This document shows, piece after piece, positions 23,681 to 37,414 of a DNA stretch of 64,000 nucleotides. The position numbers were made by a program, and so were the translations under genes. Source of the stretch: Lactarius indigo (lineage: Eukaryota > Basidiomycota > Agaricomycetes > Russulales > Russulaceae); the NCBI GenBank assembly GCA_025766275.1, contig JAFKAC010000097.1:62001-126000 (forward strand). Reading direction: 5' to 3'. Positions within the stretch are counted from its first letter, which is position 1. Each line of letters opens with the position of its first letter. The notes below the pieces were generated by a model. That model had not been told where the DNA came from, did not search any database, and was given only the letters and a program-made list of their open reading frames with translations.

Positions 23681-25928
23681 CCAAACATGGGTATTCACAT
23701 CCCCCACAATGACAATGCTCACCATCAACAACACCTGCACCATCCCCTCCACCAGTTCAACCCCCCTCTCCCAGTCTTCACGCACATGACCACACCATGA
23801 CTCCAGCTGTCAACGAAGATGAAGCAGGTGGCAAGTCGATAGTGGACTACCACTTGGAATTAGATGGTCAGTCACCTGTTGTACCGTTTCTCTTTACTTC
23901 TCTGATCTTTTTTTTTAATGCCAAGGCCAACTTTTTGATGAAGAAGGCATACACCTGCATGGGGATCCTATTCAACCAGATGACTGGTATCCGTATACTG
24001 ACCGTGTCCAGTTTGAAACAGCTGATCTTTTCTTCCATCAGATTCAATTGTCTGCCTCACAAATTGACACCATTCTGTGCCTATGGTCAGCTACTCTAGT
24101 CAGATCTGTATCGTCTCTGCCATTTCACAACCACAGGGACATGTACAAGACTATTGATCAGACGCCACATGGAGACATTCCATGGAGTAGCTTTACACTG
24201 AAGTACAATGGTGAAATTCTGGCTGACGACATCCCAACTTGGATGACTGCAACATACCAGATTTGCTACTGTGACCCACATGTGGTGATCCATGGCATGC
24301 TCACTCACCCTGGCTTCAAAGACCACATGGACTATGTGCCATATTGTGAGTATGACCCTAAGACTCAGAAGTGGTGGTGGCAAGATTTTATGTCAGGCAA
24401 CTGGGCTTGGATACAAGCGGTCTGTTATTTTATTTTGTATTTTTTTGGGCTAATCATTATGTTGCACAATAGGATGAGATCACAAAGGACCCATCAACAC
24501 ATGGGTCTACATTTGTCCTGATCATTCTTGGCAGTGACAAGACAGTCATCTCTGTGGCCACAGGTCACACAGAATACTGGCCACTATACCTATCAATTGG
24601 TAATGTTTGCAACAGTTTGCACCAAGCACATAAGGGAGCAGTCACAGTAATTGGCTTCTTGTCAATCCTGACAGGTAAGTCTATACACCAAACCATCATG
24701 CCATCATCTGAGTCATCTGGGCTGACACTCTAATATAGCAAAGAAGAAGCATGTGGCTTCACTTGAGTTCCACAAATTCAAATGCAAGCTGTTCCATAGT
24801 TCAATTACCAAGATCCTACAACCACTACATGCGGCGATGATGATACCAGAACTGGTTCGATTTGGCGATGGCCATTATTGATGTGTTGTGTATGGTCTAG
24901 GGCCCTACATTGCTGACTATGAAGAGCAAGTCCTTCTAGCATGTATTGTACGAGGCTGGTGTGGAAAGTAAGTGTCTCTGCTGTGTTGGACAGAGTGACT
25001 GACTTATAGTGCACAGGTGCATGGCTTTTCCAGACAACTTGGACACAGGAGGGCCTCTGCACTCTCGAGAGCACCTCCACGTTCTATTTGAAGAGACCAC
25101 ACCTGGCATTATGTGGGACCAATATGGCATTGCTGGTGATGCTACAGTACATCTTCCACACCGCACTTGTGCTGTTAATATACCCCCAATAGCCATTTAC
25201 TTCTCACTTTCTGTGAGCAGACATCTATGGGTTGCTGGCACCCAACATCTTACACCAACTCATCAAAGGTGTATTCAAAGACCACCTTGTTGCATGGGTG
25301 GAGCAGTATCTTGAGATGGAACATGGGTCTATGCAAGCACAAGACATTATGGATGACATAGACAAGCGGTACATCGTGTTCGACTATGGCTCATTACATA
25401 CACTGACATAGCATGTTAGAATTTCTGTTATCCCTCCCTTTTTGCATCTCCGCAGATTCCCTCAAGGTTGTGGCTTTGAGCAGTGGACCGGAGATGACTC
25501 TAAAGCGTTGATGAAGGTCTATCTACCAGCCATTGAGGGCCATGTCCCCTCAGATGTCGTGCACAGTTTCTGCGCATTCCTTGAAATTTGTTACATCGCC
25601 CACTCTGATGTCATTACAGAACAAACATTGCTGAATTTGGAGGACACGTTGAAACGGTTTCATGACTATTGTTCGATATTCCAGACCACAGGGGTTCGCC
25701 TCGACATTTCCTTACCACAACAGCACTCAATGGTGCATTATTTGATGCTCATTTGATTGTTTGGCACCCCAAATGGCCTTTGCTCTTCAATCACTGAATC
25801 CAAACACATTAAGGCTGTGAAAGAGCCTTGGCGATGATCCAACCGGTACCATGCATTGTTACAGATACTTGTTACTAATCAGCATCTTGACAAGCTCACA
25901 GCTGCGCGGGTCAATTTTGAAGCCAAAG

Positions 25929-26663
25929 TGTCATGCCTCTGCAGGGGCGTGTGTCGTTCTGTAACAGATCCTGCCTGAGGCAAAGGACTCTGAGTCGGAT
26001 CCCCACTGAGTGGAAGGATTCCCAAGGTCTTCTGTAACAGCTCCTACGCTAAGGCAGCTGAGTCTGTGGCAATCCCCCTATGCTAAGGTGGGAAGGTCCT
26101 TCTGTAACAGCCCCTTGTGATAAGGTGACTGAGTTTGTAACAATGGACGAGCTTGGAGGCCTAAGTCCAAAGGTCACGTGTCACTGGGCTGACCAGTAAG
26201 ACAAGAAAGGGACAAGAGCGAAGTCAAGGGGAAGCCTGCACAGAGGCTGAGGGGGGAATGACCCAAGGGGGATAAGGGTCAAGGGTCAGAGGTTCTGGGT
26301 CAAGGGCTTGAGTGCTGAAGGGACTGAGGCACTCAAGGAGGCAGTGGAGATACAACGCAGATAGTTGATTAAGCCAAAGCTAAGGAGCTAAGGCGCACTA
26401 CAGGGTTCCTTATATAGTACAGGATTGCGCCTGAGCGCATAGTGCTACTGGTTGCTTATAGATAGAATAATGTGCTGGAAAGATGGTGTCATCATCGTGC
26501 AAGATGGTGTTATGCCAGCAGGGCAGAAGAAGGGTAGACAAGAATAGCACAGAAGGTGCTAGAACAATCAGATAAAAGGGAAGTATAGGTTCAAGAAAGG
26601 TAACTGCCAAGAAAGGGAATGGATCAGATAAGGACAGAAAAGGTGTCAGGGGAGTTCATGACA
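25929..26663 (-). mobile_element. Solo LTR H1 with target duplication CAAAG
   Basis: 735 bp with perfect 7-bp terminal inverted repeats TGTCATG/CATGACA, flanked by CAAAG at 25924-25928 and 26664-26668. On the minus strand a TATATAAGG box lies near 26415. Inside, the phrase TCTGTAACAG recurs three times near the 25960-26110 end. It lies in the Plavaka transposase. Confidence 0.92.
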
Positions 26664-27586
26664 CAAAGGACTGTTGGATGAAGACGTTCAAAATGGTCAT
26701 GCTGGGACCCAAGGTACGTCTCTTGTCATTAGTGCTCGAGCCATTGCCCATATATTCGATTTAACTATTCCAGGTGAATGTGAGATTAACAACCTTGCCA
26801 ATGGCATGAAAAATGAGACACAATTTCAGCCTCGACCCAATGTCAACCCCTTGTGAGCCACAGAGAGTGATGTAAAGCTTGGGAGTGTCCCACATGAGTA
26901 CCGCTGTTTCAAACCAATGCCAAACTGACTTCAGTATTCAAGGAGGATGCTGCACGTCTGATGTCACCTTGTTGACTGATGAACTCAAGGTGCCCCACCT
27001 TCCACGCCTCATAAACCAATTTCTGTGTGAGCAACTGGATGGTAACAGCGATCATGAGGACCCCAATCACACTTGTCTGAAATATGTGAGTCGGATCTGC
27101 ATCTTTAACCATGCAACCGTGATGTTCTGCACCCCCAGTGACCCAAGCAATGAACAAGGCATGCGACAGGAGGTCATTCAAGCGACACCTTTGTGGTTCA
27201 AGGGAACACTGCGTTATGACTGTATTTTTGTCAACAGCAACAATGAACTCCATGGCATGCATGAGATGGAGATTGCGCAGGCCATTTGTTTCTTCTCTTT
27301 TATGTATCTCGGTGTCACTTATCCCTGTGTTTTAGTTCACTGGTTCAGTCACATCTCCGAGGAGCCGGACAAAGACACAGGAATGTGGATGGTCACTCCA
27401 GATTTTGTTCATGGGGATCCCATCCTCACAGTCATTCATATTGACTGTATCTTTCGTGCAGCACACTTGGTTCCAATATTCAGGAACTCATTTGTTCCTG
27501 ATTATATCACACATGATAACTCACTCAACAATTTCAAGGGTTTTTATGTCAATCAGTTTGTCGACTATCATGCTTTCAACATTGCA

Positions 27587-27969
27587 TGTTACACTACGTA
27601 GTTTCTAACAGTTTCCAGCAACTTCTTGTCTCGTCTCCACAGTTCTAAACAACCTTCCAACTTGTTGACTCATACTTTCTGTACGATTTGAAGGACGTTC
27701 TTGTAGCTTCCATATGACTCTTACCAGTAGTACTTAAGGACGAGTTTCCATGTACTAAGAGCTCTAAGCTCGACTTACTGTATTCAACTGCAGTAACTTC
27801 TCGTATAAACATCTCTTTGGCTTCACGAACCTGAACGATCGCTTGTCGTCGACTTGCAAATCCCTCTCATCTTGTGCATCATCGCTCTGCCGTCTGATTG
27901 TCGGCATTATCCGAACTCCGATTCAATCTCTGACTCAAATCCGAACGATATGCCTTACTGCGCGTAACA
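27587..27969. mobile_element. Solo LTR J with target duplication TTGCA
   Basis: 383 bp, TGTTACACTACG...GCGCGTAACA, flanked by TTGCA at 27582-27586 and 27970-27974. Removing it restores the last codons and the stop of the Plavaka transposase. No second copy occurs in this window. A TATAAACA near 27804 suggests plus orientation. Confidence 0.85.
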
Positions 27970-27980
27970 TTGCATCTTAG

Positions 27981-29100
27981 GCAACACACAAAAAGACCAA
28001 GTTTCTTATATCAGGTATGTCATTGTGTCACCTTCACCATTCTTGCTGTTCCCTGAATGGTTGTCAAGTCAACCCCCGACACTTTCACTGGCATTGCCAT
28101 TCTATGACATCATGCCAGGATTCTGGAAGGAGCACTGAACGGACCAACTCTATACCATTTTCCAAGTATACTAAGATAGATTAATGTTACTCCACTTTGC
28201 AAAGGCCACTTACCCTTATTGGAGCGACTGCCAAATTGAGTGAGGCAGTCGTGAGCGTGCCATTGGTGTGATATCGAGTGCGACAGCGACATTCTTCAAA
28301 CGCTTGGCCACACTGTATTTCAGATTTACAATGCCTTACGGTCTTAGCACTCTTACAAATTTCCGCTGCGTGCTTGAGTCAGAAATTGGCTCTGAAAAGC
28401 CTTAAATTTGGTTGAGATGGTTAGTAGTCGCTTAGTGTTACTTGCAGCTTAGTGACCGAGCAATCAGATTTAAGCGATGAAATAAGCTGGGTTAAACTTT
28501 TGTCGTTTTGCTGATGCACCTCCCGATGTGCCAATCCACTCCGAAGGATGACTGTGGACTCGGTCTCCAGGCAAGTGTTGACCTCTGGCAAATCGCTAAC
28601 ATAGCAACGATATGACATCGAACTTCTGATGCGACACACAGCAAGTTACAGTTTCGAGGTCATTCTAGGTCCTACGACCTTGACGGGCACCTATATTACG
28701 AAGCCGATGTCAACTCGGACCCAGGCAGCGATAACAACGAACACTTCATCGCGACGTGTTCAAAATTTTCGTGGCTGAGAAGCACTCGACGATCTCAATG
28801 ATGTCAACTACGCTTCCCCTGAGGCCTCCCCGCCCCCCATGACAACCACTTCGTCCGCTGAGTCCTGGGCTGGCCCTGCGACTTCTATACAACTCGTTTA
28901 CGCCACTGGGTGCACCGGAACACGCCCGGGGAAGATAAAATAAATTCAAATTTCAAGAGCGTTTGGCAGATTCAAAAAATCGGTAGATACAAAAATAAGA
29001 CGAGTCTAAGTTTTTTCGTATGGAGCGAGTACACGTTCGAGATAGTTGAAAGAAGCCGCGTATGATTGACCCGACTTATACTCTTCTTCGCGCGCTTCCT
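27981..29100. other. No gene recognised
   Basis: About 1.1 kb between the transposase stop and the carboxylesterase stop. Open frames are short and show no motif I trust. A reading near 28330 (MPYGLSTLTNFRCVLE) faintly recalls an RT motif but has no supporting context. Confidence 0.5.
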
Positions 29101-31622
<2,522 letters not shown>

Positions 31623-31683
31623 GGCGAGAACTGCGGGTTGTAGACGAGCCTGGTGCAGCCTCAGTTCGAACACGAGAGAGATT

Positions 31684-31690
31684 ATATATA
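31684..31690 (-). promoter_or_regulatory. TATA box of the carboxylesterase gene
   Basis: TATATAT on the minus strand, about 62 bp upstream of the chosen ATG, which supports that start. Confidence 0.6.
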
Positions 31691-31699
31691 CCCTAGGCC

Positions 31700-32866
31700 A
31701 CTTTGACAGAGGTATGGTGAATCCCAGTGTATACAGAACCTGGGATGCAAAGCGCGCATCAGACTGACATGTATTTCGCCTTGGAGCATCTTCGGTTCCC
31801 ATGCAACAAGTTACACCTGTGTAGGAAAGATTGCGGAAATGTGAATTCGTATGATGTGCATGATACGGACCAACGCCTGGTTCTTTGGCAGCTAATTTCC
31901 CAAACAAAATCAGAGATATCGCTGCCGGATATCGTCTGTATACGATCCTTGGGTTATCACTAGCTTCCATGAGATTCGACGTTGGGAATGGATCCTGGAC
32001 CGAATACACATGCAAATGAGAGGGTCTTCCGGATTTCCGAGATCGCACAGCATTAGTCCATTAGATTGAGTCTACGAAGAATTCGTTTATCTCCTTGGAA
32101 TCTAGAGAGGAACGTACATCATAAATCGGTACCAATCAGAATGAGGTCATCGAGTTGAGCGCATGATCGCATGATCCCAGGCAAATACAACGTTGCCAGA
32201 GTCACGTAGACGCCCACAGGAGAGTCTCAAAGTCAAAGTCTAAGCCTCTACCAAAGTACTCTCACCACCAGATACCAAAGATTGAGACGAAGAAACAAGA
32301 TATGCCTGACTTCCAGGTTCAAGGTTGAGAAAGAAAGAGCCACGTCGAACTCGCAGACTAGTTTAGCTAAGCGTGGTAAAATTTCCAGTGACTGAGTTAA
32401 TAGCGTGGGCGCTGCAAAGGAAGTGTTGAATGACACCCAGAATGGTTGCCACGATCGCGTGATGCAGAAGCAAGTGCCACCACACCCATATGGGTCTCCC
32501 GGGCACTCCCGTGCCCGAGCATTCCATTCCACACCAGGCGGGGACTCGGAGTGACGATCTCCATCTGGGGTCCTATACACACCAGCCGTTGTGCTCATTG
32601 ACCGTATACCGGCTTCACGAAGAATGGAAGTGTATCCAAGCGAGAAAGTGACTCTAGTATATAGTTCTACAGTAAGACTTGATGGAAGTCAACGCACATA
32701 GCGGACTCGGAGCAGCGAGCAATATCTCGGTTCCAACCCAGGTCCATTTACTGCTCAATACCACCAAACTGCCACCGCCACTTGGCACACCCGAATGCCC
32801 ACAACTTGAATTTGAACATTGATGCTAGACCCTAACTAGTACAGCTCCCTGAACCACACAGTGCTG
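31700..32866. other. Upstream intergenic DNA, no gene recognised
   Basis: Short open frames occur on both strands (for example minus 32248-32598) but none has recognisable motifs or credible splice structure. It probably holds the upstream regulatory region of the carboxylesterase gene. Confidence 0.45.
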
Positions 32867-32986
32867 CATCAGCATGGAAGTCCAGGCATCAGCATGGAGG
32901 TCCAGGCATCAGCATGGAGGTCCAGGCATCAGCATGGAGGTCCAGGCATCAGCATGGAGGTCCAGGCATCAGCATGGAGGCCCAGG
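32867..32986 (+). repeat. 20-bp minisatellite, six units
   Basis: Six head-to-tail copies of CATCAGCATGGAGGTCCAGG. The first has AAG for GAG and the last has GCCC for GTCC; a partial CATCAC follows. There are no spacers. Confidence 0.95.
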
Positions 32987-32999
32987 CATCACTGACGAG

Positions 33000-34090
33000 A
33001 AACATACCACCCTCAAGACGATACGTCTCCGTCGCATTGAACGTAGTATGCGCGCCGTTAATCTCGGTCAGGAACTGCTGCCAATGTGAGACCAACTCGC
33101 CAACGCCTCAAGGTCGCGAAGTGATTAAAACTGCGGTCACTCAACAACGAGTCTTTCAACCGTTGTACCCTCGCCTCACTGAGACGAATGGCCACCGCAG
33201 CGTGCTGTTGGTGAATTGTGTGAACCACGAAGGAGTTAGATTTCGTGAGGCCAATTAGAGTTGGTTCCGCAACAATGAAGTGTACAATGTCTCTGATACT
33301 ACCATACACATCCAAGTCACCGGCCGTGGCGCTGTGATTGTTCACGAGAATGTCAGGGAAGGCGAAACTGAATCTCTCATTTGCCTACAAGCACGAGAAC
33401 AGAGACCATATCCTAAGTGTCATCGACCACTTGTTTGAATGATCCTGTTCCGACCCGGTGGGGCCCGAGGTGCTTAAGCTCCTTTTCTTCTGGAAGATAG
33501 GTGTACTGGCAGTGAAGATGTGTGCGGGTGTGATCTTGTCAAGCAAGAGTTGCTTCGTGAGGGCTTGGTTCTCGGAGACGGCCCAATACCGGTAACGTGT
33601 CGTGCGGAGGCGGCAGTTGGGAAGGCGGACAATATCACTGCAGAGGAAGGTGAAATGGCCGTCATGGGTGGCGGGAGGAAGGTCTCAAGGGAGGCGCAGG
33701 TGTCATTGAAGTCTTCGAGTCCGTCTTGGTCGAGAAAAGTTTTCGAACATTTTGTGGCGATGTATTTGGAGGAGCCCGTATCCAAGATAGCAGGTCCTTG
33801 TGATGTATGAGATTACAGTGTCTGAAATGACCTTGAAATTGTAGCTTGTTACGTGGGATGGCCCATTGTGCTGGAGGGTCCGCTTGGCTCGCCCTTGCGC
33901 TCCCCCGGCGATCTGGCGAGATCGGGTGAACGCCATCGGGCTGAACCAGATTACTGTAATCAGGATTAATCAAGTTCCTTCCGAACGACCACGGCAGCAA
34001 GTCTTCACCTGGGCGTTCGCTAGGCACTTTGCAAAATGCCAGCCGACGGCGCCGAAAAGTGACACAAACGATAGACCCTGACCAGCTTTA
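33000..34090 (-). other. Possible decayed protein-coding region, unidentified
   Basis: The minus strand has several overlapping open stretches of 70-120 codons. One (from about 33810) reads ILDTGSSKYIATKCSKTF, resembling the DTG active-site loop of pepsin-like proteases. Others read RLPNCRLRTTRYRYWAVSE (about 33580-33640) and SNSFVVHTIHQQHAAVAIRL (about 33200). They are in different frames and I cannot build a single gene. A pepsin-family or other secreted-enzyme remnant is possible but unproven. Confidence 0.25.
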
Positions 34091-34720
34091 CTTTCAGTTA
34101 GCTACACTTAAATTACGACAACATATCAGACCTAAAAAACTACCTAGGACCTGGGAACCCATAACCACTTGGGAGGGTCAATGACGCACCTTCGCTAGAG
34201 AACTGCATATGGCACAGGATCTTCCCACTTGGGATGCAACTGGGTCTGGCCTGAGTCCTTGAAGTGTACCCTCTTGGTCTGCATGAGGCTGGGGTAGCCT
34301 ACACAGGGTCCTGCCTTCCATCAGCAAAACATGATCCTACTAGAGTTACCTAGGGTGACTATCACAAATAGATGTTACTAGAACAACTAGGGCTAGTCGT
34401 GCTAGTAACAATAGTGTATCCCTGTAACATTCTAGTTGTGCCAGGTTCGTAATTCACTGCTAGGCAAGTCTTTAGAGTTTCTAGACATTCTGCTTCACGC
34501 TCTAGTCATGCTAGTTATATTACGATATGTTACTAGTAGTGACTGGCTTAGGTAACCCTCGGGTTACAAAGACTACCTGTACCTGTCCTCAAGGGTACAG
34601 GTTCCCAGGGCGTGGGTACAGGTCAGCAGTCTCGGTGGTTGACAGGCTTGTCAAGGGTTTGTATTATGTGCAGGTACACTATGGGTATGGCTACACAAAG
34701 TATAATATAACTACATAATC
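34091..34720. other. Non-coding DNA with CTAGT-rich and palindromic stretches
   Basis: 34350-34560 is rich in short CTAG/GTTACTAG motifs. GTAACCC-TC-GGGTTAC (34552-34567) and ACCTGTACC...GGTACAGGT (34575-34622) are inverted repeats. No gene is seen. It could be a remnant of a small transposable element. Confidence 0.4.
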
Positions 34721-35440
34721 TCGTCACCATCACCCTCACTGCCACCACCTTTGTCACCACTGCCATCATCCACGCTGGCACCGTCATGGTTGCCTTCATC
34801 ACTGCTGCCATTGTGCGAGGCTGATTGCCTTCATCGTCAATGCCAGTGCTGTTGTGACCACTTTCATTGTCGGTGCCAGCCATCTTTGTTGTTGACACCA
34901 GCGTGGTGGTGATCGTCTTTGTCATGGACACTGGCGTGGTGGTGATCATCTTCAACATCGATGTCGGTGCAGTGGTGATTGTCTCCATTGTGTTCCAGCA
35001 CGTGAAGAGCAATAGTTTCGGTGGACAACATTGAGTCGAGCCACTGCCCAGCTGCTGCCGCAGGGCACCGTATGTTGATATCTGGCCCTCCTGTTGTCGA
35101 GGTCATCAAGGTCGCTGCATTGCAATCACATCAGTCGAGGTTCCACCTGGTGGTCAGTGGTTGTTGTAGTTGTCATGGACACCAACTTGTGGCTGTGGTT
35201 GTTGTTGTTGTTGTTGTTATTGTTGCCGTAGTCGTGGTTGTGGTTGTTGTCATGGTCGTGTCATGGTTGTCACCGTTGTTGTTGCCTGTCATTGTCCTGT
35301 TGCCCTGTCGCCACTGTTGTTGGCGCCTCATTGGCGCCGTGCTGGTAGTGTCATGGGTCAACGTTGCCCCCACCGTGATGGTTGTGGTCACATCCGAGTC
35401 GTCACCATCGTCATGTGGCTTTGTTCAGGGTCCTATGCTA
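34721..35440 (+). repeat. Low-complexity trinucleotide-like tract
   Basis: Imperfect runs of CAC/CAT/CTG-type and later GTT/GTG triplets. Open frames here read as Val/Ala or Thr homopolymers on opposite strands, so they are not credible genes. Confidence 0.7.
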
Positions 35441-36460
35441 AGGCCAATAAGTCAGTAGAAAATCACTAGAAAACATCGTGAATCCAAAGAAAAAAAAAAG
35501 AAACTTAGCATTTCGGGAGCTGCAACATACCGTGAGAATGCCGAGACCAAAGTGATGAGGCAGAGGTGAGGCGAGGCAGAGGCGCAAATGGGCCACCTGT
35601 AGTTAGAAGAGTGTGAGACAAGGAAGATGACAGGACAAAATGGCGTCTAGCTCGAACAGAAATAGGACAAGATGTGGGGATGCATGGCCAATTATAAGTG
35701 CCCTAGGGGCCGCTTGTGAGTCGCCATTGTTCAAGTAGATGCCAATTTGATCCGATGTAGCAAGGTGAGCAGGCAAGATAATGAATGTCGAAAGATGTGT
35801 GTGAGGATGTGTGGGAGGAAAGATGGGATGAGCACAAGAGAAATCGATGGGCAAACGAACTGCCAACGATGGTGATGCGGACATTGTGGGAATGAGCCCA
35901 ATATGGTAGCCACACAGAGATGATATGATGCAGCCCGAACACTGGCATTGTCCCAGTCGAGGCTTGAAAAGTAAAACAATAGACACGATAGTCAAAGTCA
36001 TGCCTGTGGGTACCCGTGGCATGGTACGGGTTTGGCACAGGTCCAGAATTTGCTACCCAGGCTCATACCTGCGACCCCTACTAACAATCCCATGGTATTG
36101 GGCCAAGCCAGGCCAGCAAATCAGAGGGGGTGAAATGTGGGGAATCGATAATGACATTGACAGAGGACAGAGAGTCAGGGTCGGGACTACATCTATACAT
36201 TTACCCTCTACAATACTAGGCACATGTGGCATCACTAATGCAACTGATTAGAGAAATTTTGTCGAGTAGCAAAAAATACAGCATTCAGGAGAACTGCTGA
36301 AGTATCATACTGGTGAAGGAACCTTAAAATTTGGACCTTCATTATAGTCAGGTTTGTTCTGTCCATAGTCTGATGTGGTGAAGATGCCAGCCTCACTCAG
36401 TGGTGTTACAAATTCTTCTTTTCCGGACTTGTTCTTTCTTCACTTTACTATTCCCATCCA
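35441..36460. other. No gene recognised; possible degenerate LTR start at the right end
   Basis: Short open frames only. At 36403-36460 the sequence TGTTACAAATTC... loosely repeats the first 50 bp of the LTR that begins at 36461, perhaps an older relative. Confidence 0.4.
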
Positions 36461-36803
36461 TGTTACGGACTGGACTTGTTTTGACTTTACTTTAGTTTCT
36501 TACTTACACTTGCGTTTGCAGGAAAGTCTTTCCTCTCTCTTGTTTTCCCTTTCTTGGACTTGCTGTGCACTAGGAGCCTTAAGATTCTCTCCTAGTGCAA
36601 AGTGAGACAATAAGACACTCATTGTCCTTATAGGTCTTTATTACTACTATACTTGGGCTAAATGCACCCTTTTATGGCAGGTGTCTCACTTTTGTTAAAA
36701 CTGAGACATGTCTCACTTGCCTTTTATATCCTTGTTTCTTCCCACACTTACTGCAGATAGCTGTGCACACTTTCTTCTTTTTCCCGTGCCTGCTGTGGAT
36801 TGC
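36461..36803 (+). mobile_element. Element C 5' LTR, first half (split by element D)
   Basis: It matches 55886-56230 of the 3' LTR (TGTTACGGACTGGACTTG...GGATTGC) with many substitutions. The match stops at ATTGC, where element D starts, and resumes at 48979 after D ends, again with ATTGC. The left flank (atcca) does not match the flank of the 3' LTR (ccttg). Confidence 0.88.
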
Positions 36804-37375
36804 TGTCACAATTTCCTTTGGACTCGTTCTTTCGCATATCACTGTTCCCTTCCCCATACTATACGAGCCCTGTACGATTACGCGGACCTTACAATTATCT
36901 GGTTCCTATCGCGCGCCTTACTTATCGATGTTCCCTTCTGATAAAGTTCAACATGTGCTAGTTTCCGTCGTGTTCCCAATCACGCGCGATCCCGCGTGAT
37001 TTGCCCTTATTCCCAGTATGATATCCCTTTGTTCTCTTTATGTCCTGTCCTTTGTTCCGAGACTGACAATGGCGCCATCTGTTTGTAGTCGCCACACTGG
37101 CCATTATCTATTTAAACCTAGTCCTATCTAGCTTGTACGGTAGACTAGACTTCTTGTGTAATACTACACTCGAACGCCTTTGTGCCCTCATCGTCACATG
37201 AACCCCCTTGCCTTTGCCAGACCTTTGAGTCTTGGCCTTCCTCTACGATCCAAGTGACCGCCGTCCTTGTGATCCTTGTGCATCATCTCGCTGAAGCCAA
37301 GCCTTGGAGCTTGCACTACCATTATTCAACTGACTCAGTACAGGTTGTATGCAACGCCCCTGTAGTGGCGTTACA
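36804..37375 (+). mobile_element. Element D 5' LTR, target duplication ATTGC
   Basis: 572 bp, TGTCACAATTTCC...GTGGCGTTACA. ATTGC at 36799-36803 pairs with ATTGC at 48979-48983 beyond the D 3' LTR remnant. A TATTTAAA box (37109-37116) is 33 bp before AGACTAGACTT (37142-37152). Confidence 0.88.
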
Positions 37376-37377
37376 TT

Positions 37378-37388
37378 AAGTCTAGTCT
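37378..37388 (+). other. Predicted self-primer binding site of D
   Basis: AAGTCTAGTCT, two bases after the LTR, is an exact 11-bp complement of AGACTAGACTT at 37142-37152, the predicted mRNA 5' end. Confidence 0.68.
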
Positions 37389-37414
37389 CTTACACCGTGG
37401 CTCTCACCAGCTGA

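Larger units (their letters stand above)
23082..27980 (+). pseudogene. Plavaka-type transposase, interrupted by three solo LTRs
   Basis: This is a DDE-type transposase of the CACTA-related Plavaka group typical of basidiomycetes. From ATG 23082 it begins with a C2H2 zinc finger (CSPPGCSRVLMNKSGLTQH), split by LTR F. After an intron near 23865-23925 come DDWYPYTDRVQFETADLFF, PWSSFTLKYNGEI and WMTATYQ, then FMSGNWAWIQA; intron 24420-24472; then DEITKDPSTHGSTFVLIILG and SDKT. Later parts include GGPLHSREHLHVLFEETTPG (25040-25100), APNILHQLIKGVFKDHLVAW, then after LTR H the C-terminal half (ATPLWFKGTLRYDCIFVN, TYPCVLVHWFS, VIHIDCIFRAAHLVP). The stop TAG at 27978-27980 lies after LTR J. A TGA near 24880 and frame breaks show it is dead. 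Substrate termini are not visible. Confidence 0.85.

Noticed and set aside
28320..28400. MPYGLSTLTNFRCVLE reading, similar in rhythm to an RT motif (FGLTNAPATFQ)
   Set aside because: No other RT blocks occur nearby in any frame, and the match is weak.
32867..32986. Regular repeats that could suggest a CRISPR array
   Set aside because: Units are directly adjacent with no spacers, and the genome is eukaryotic.
33474..33830. ILDTGSSKY as proof of a pepsin-like protease
   Set aside because: Only one short motif matches; the rest of the frame does not look like that family, so it is listed only as an uncertain remnant.
34721..35440. Open frames coding poly-valine or poly-threonine
   Set aside because: They appear on both strands from triplet-like low-complexity DNA.
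36403..36460. Alternative start of the C 5' LTR at 36403
   Set aside because: The 3' LTR starts with sequence equal to 36461 onward and follows a purine tract, so 36461 is the better edge; 36403-36460 is at best a degenerate relative.
36461..37375. A single 915-bp LTR here
   Set aside because: The first 343 bp match the C LTR and the remainder does not; the ATTGC duplication at 36799 and 48979 shows two LTRs, one inserted in the other.
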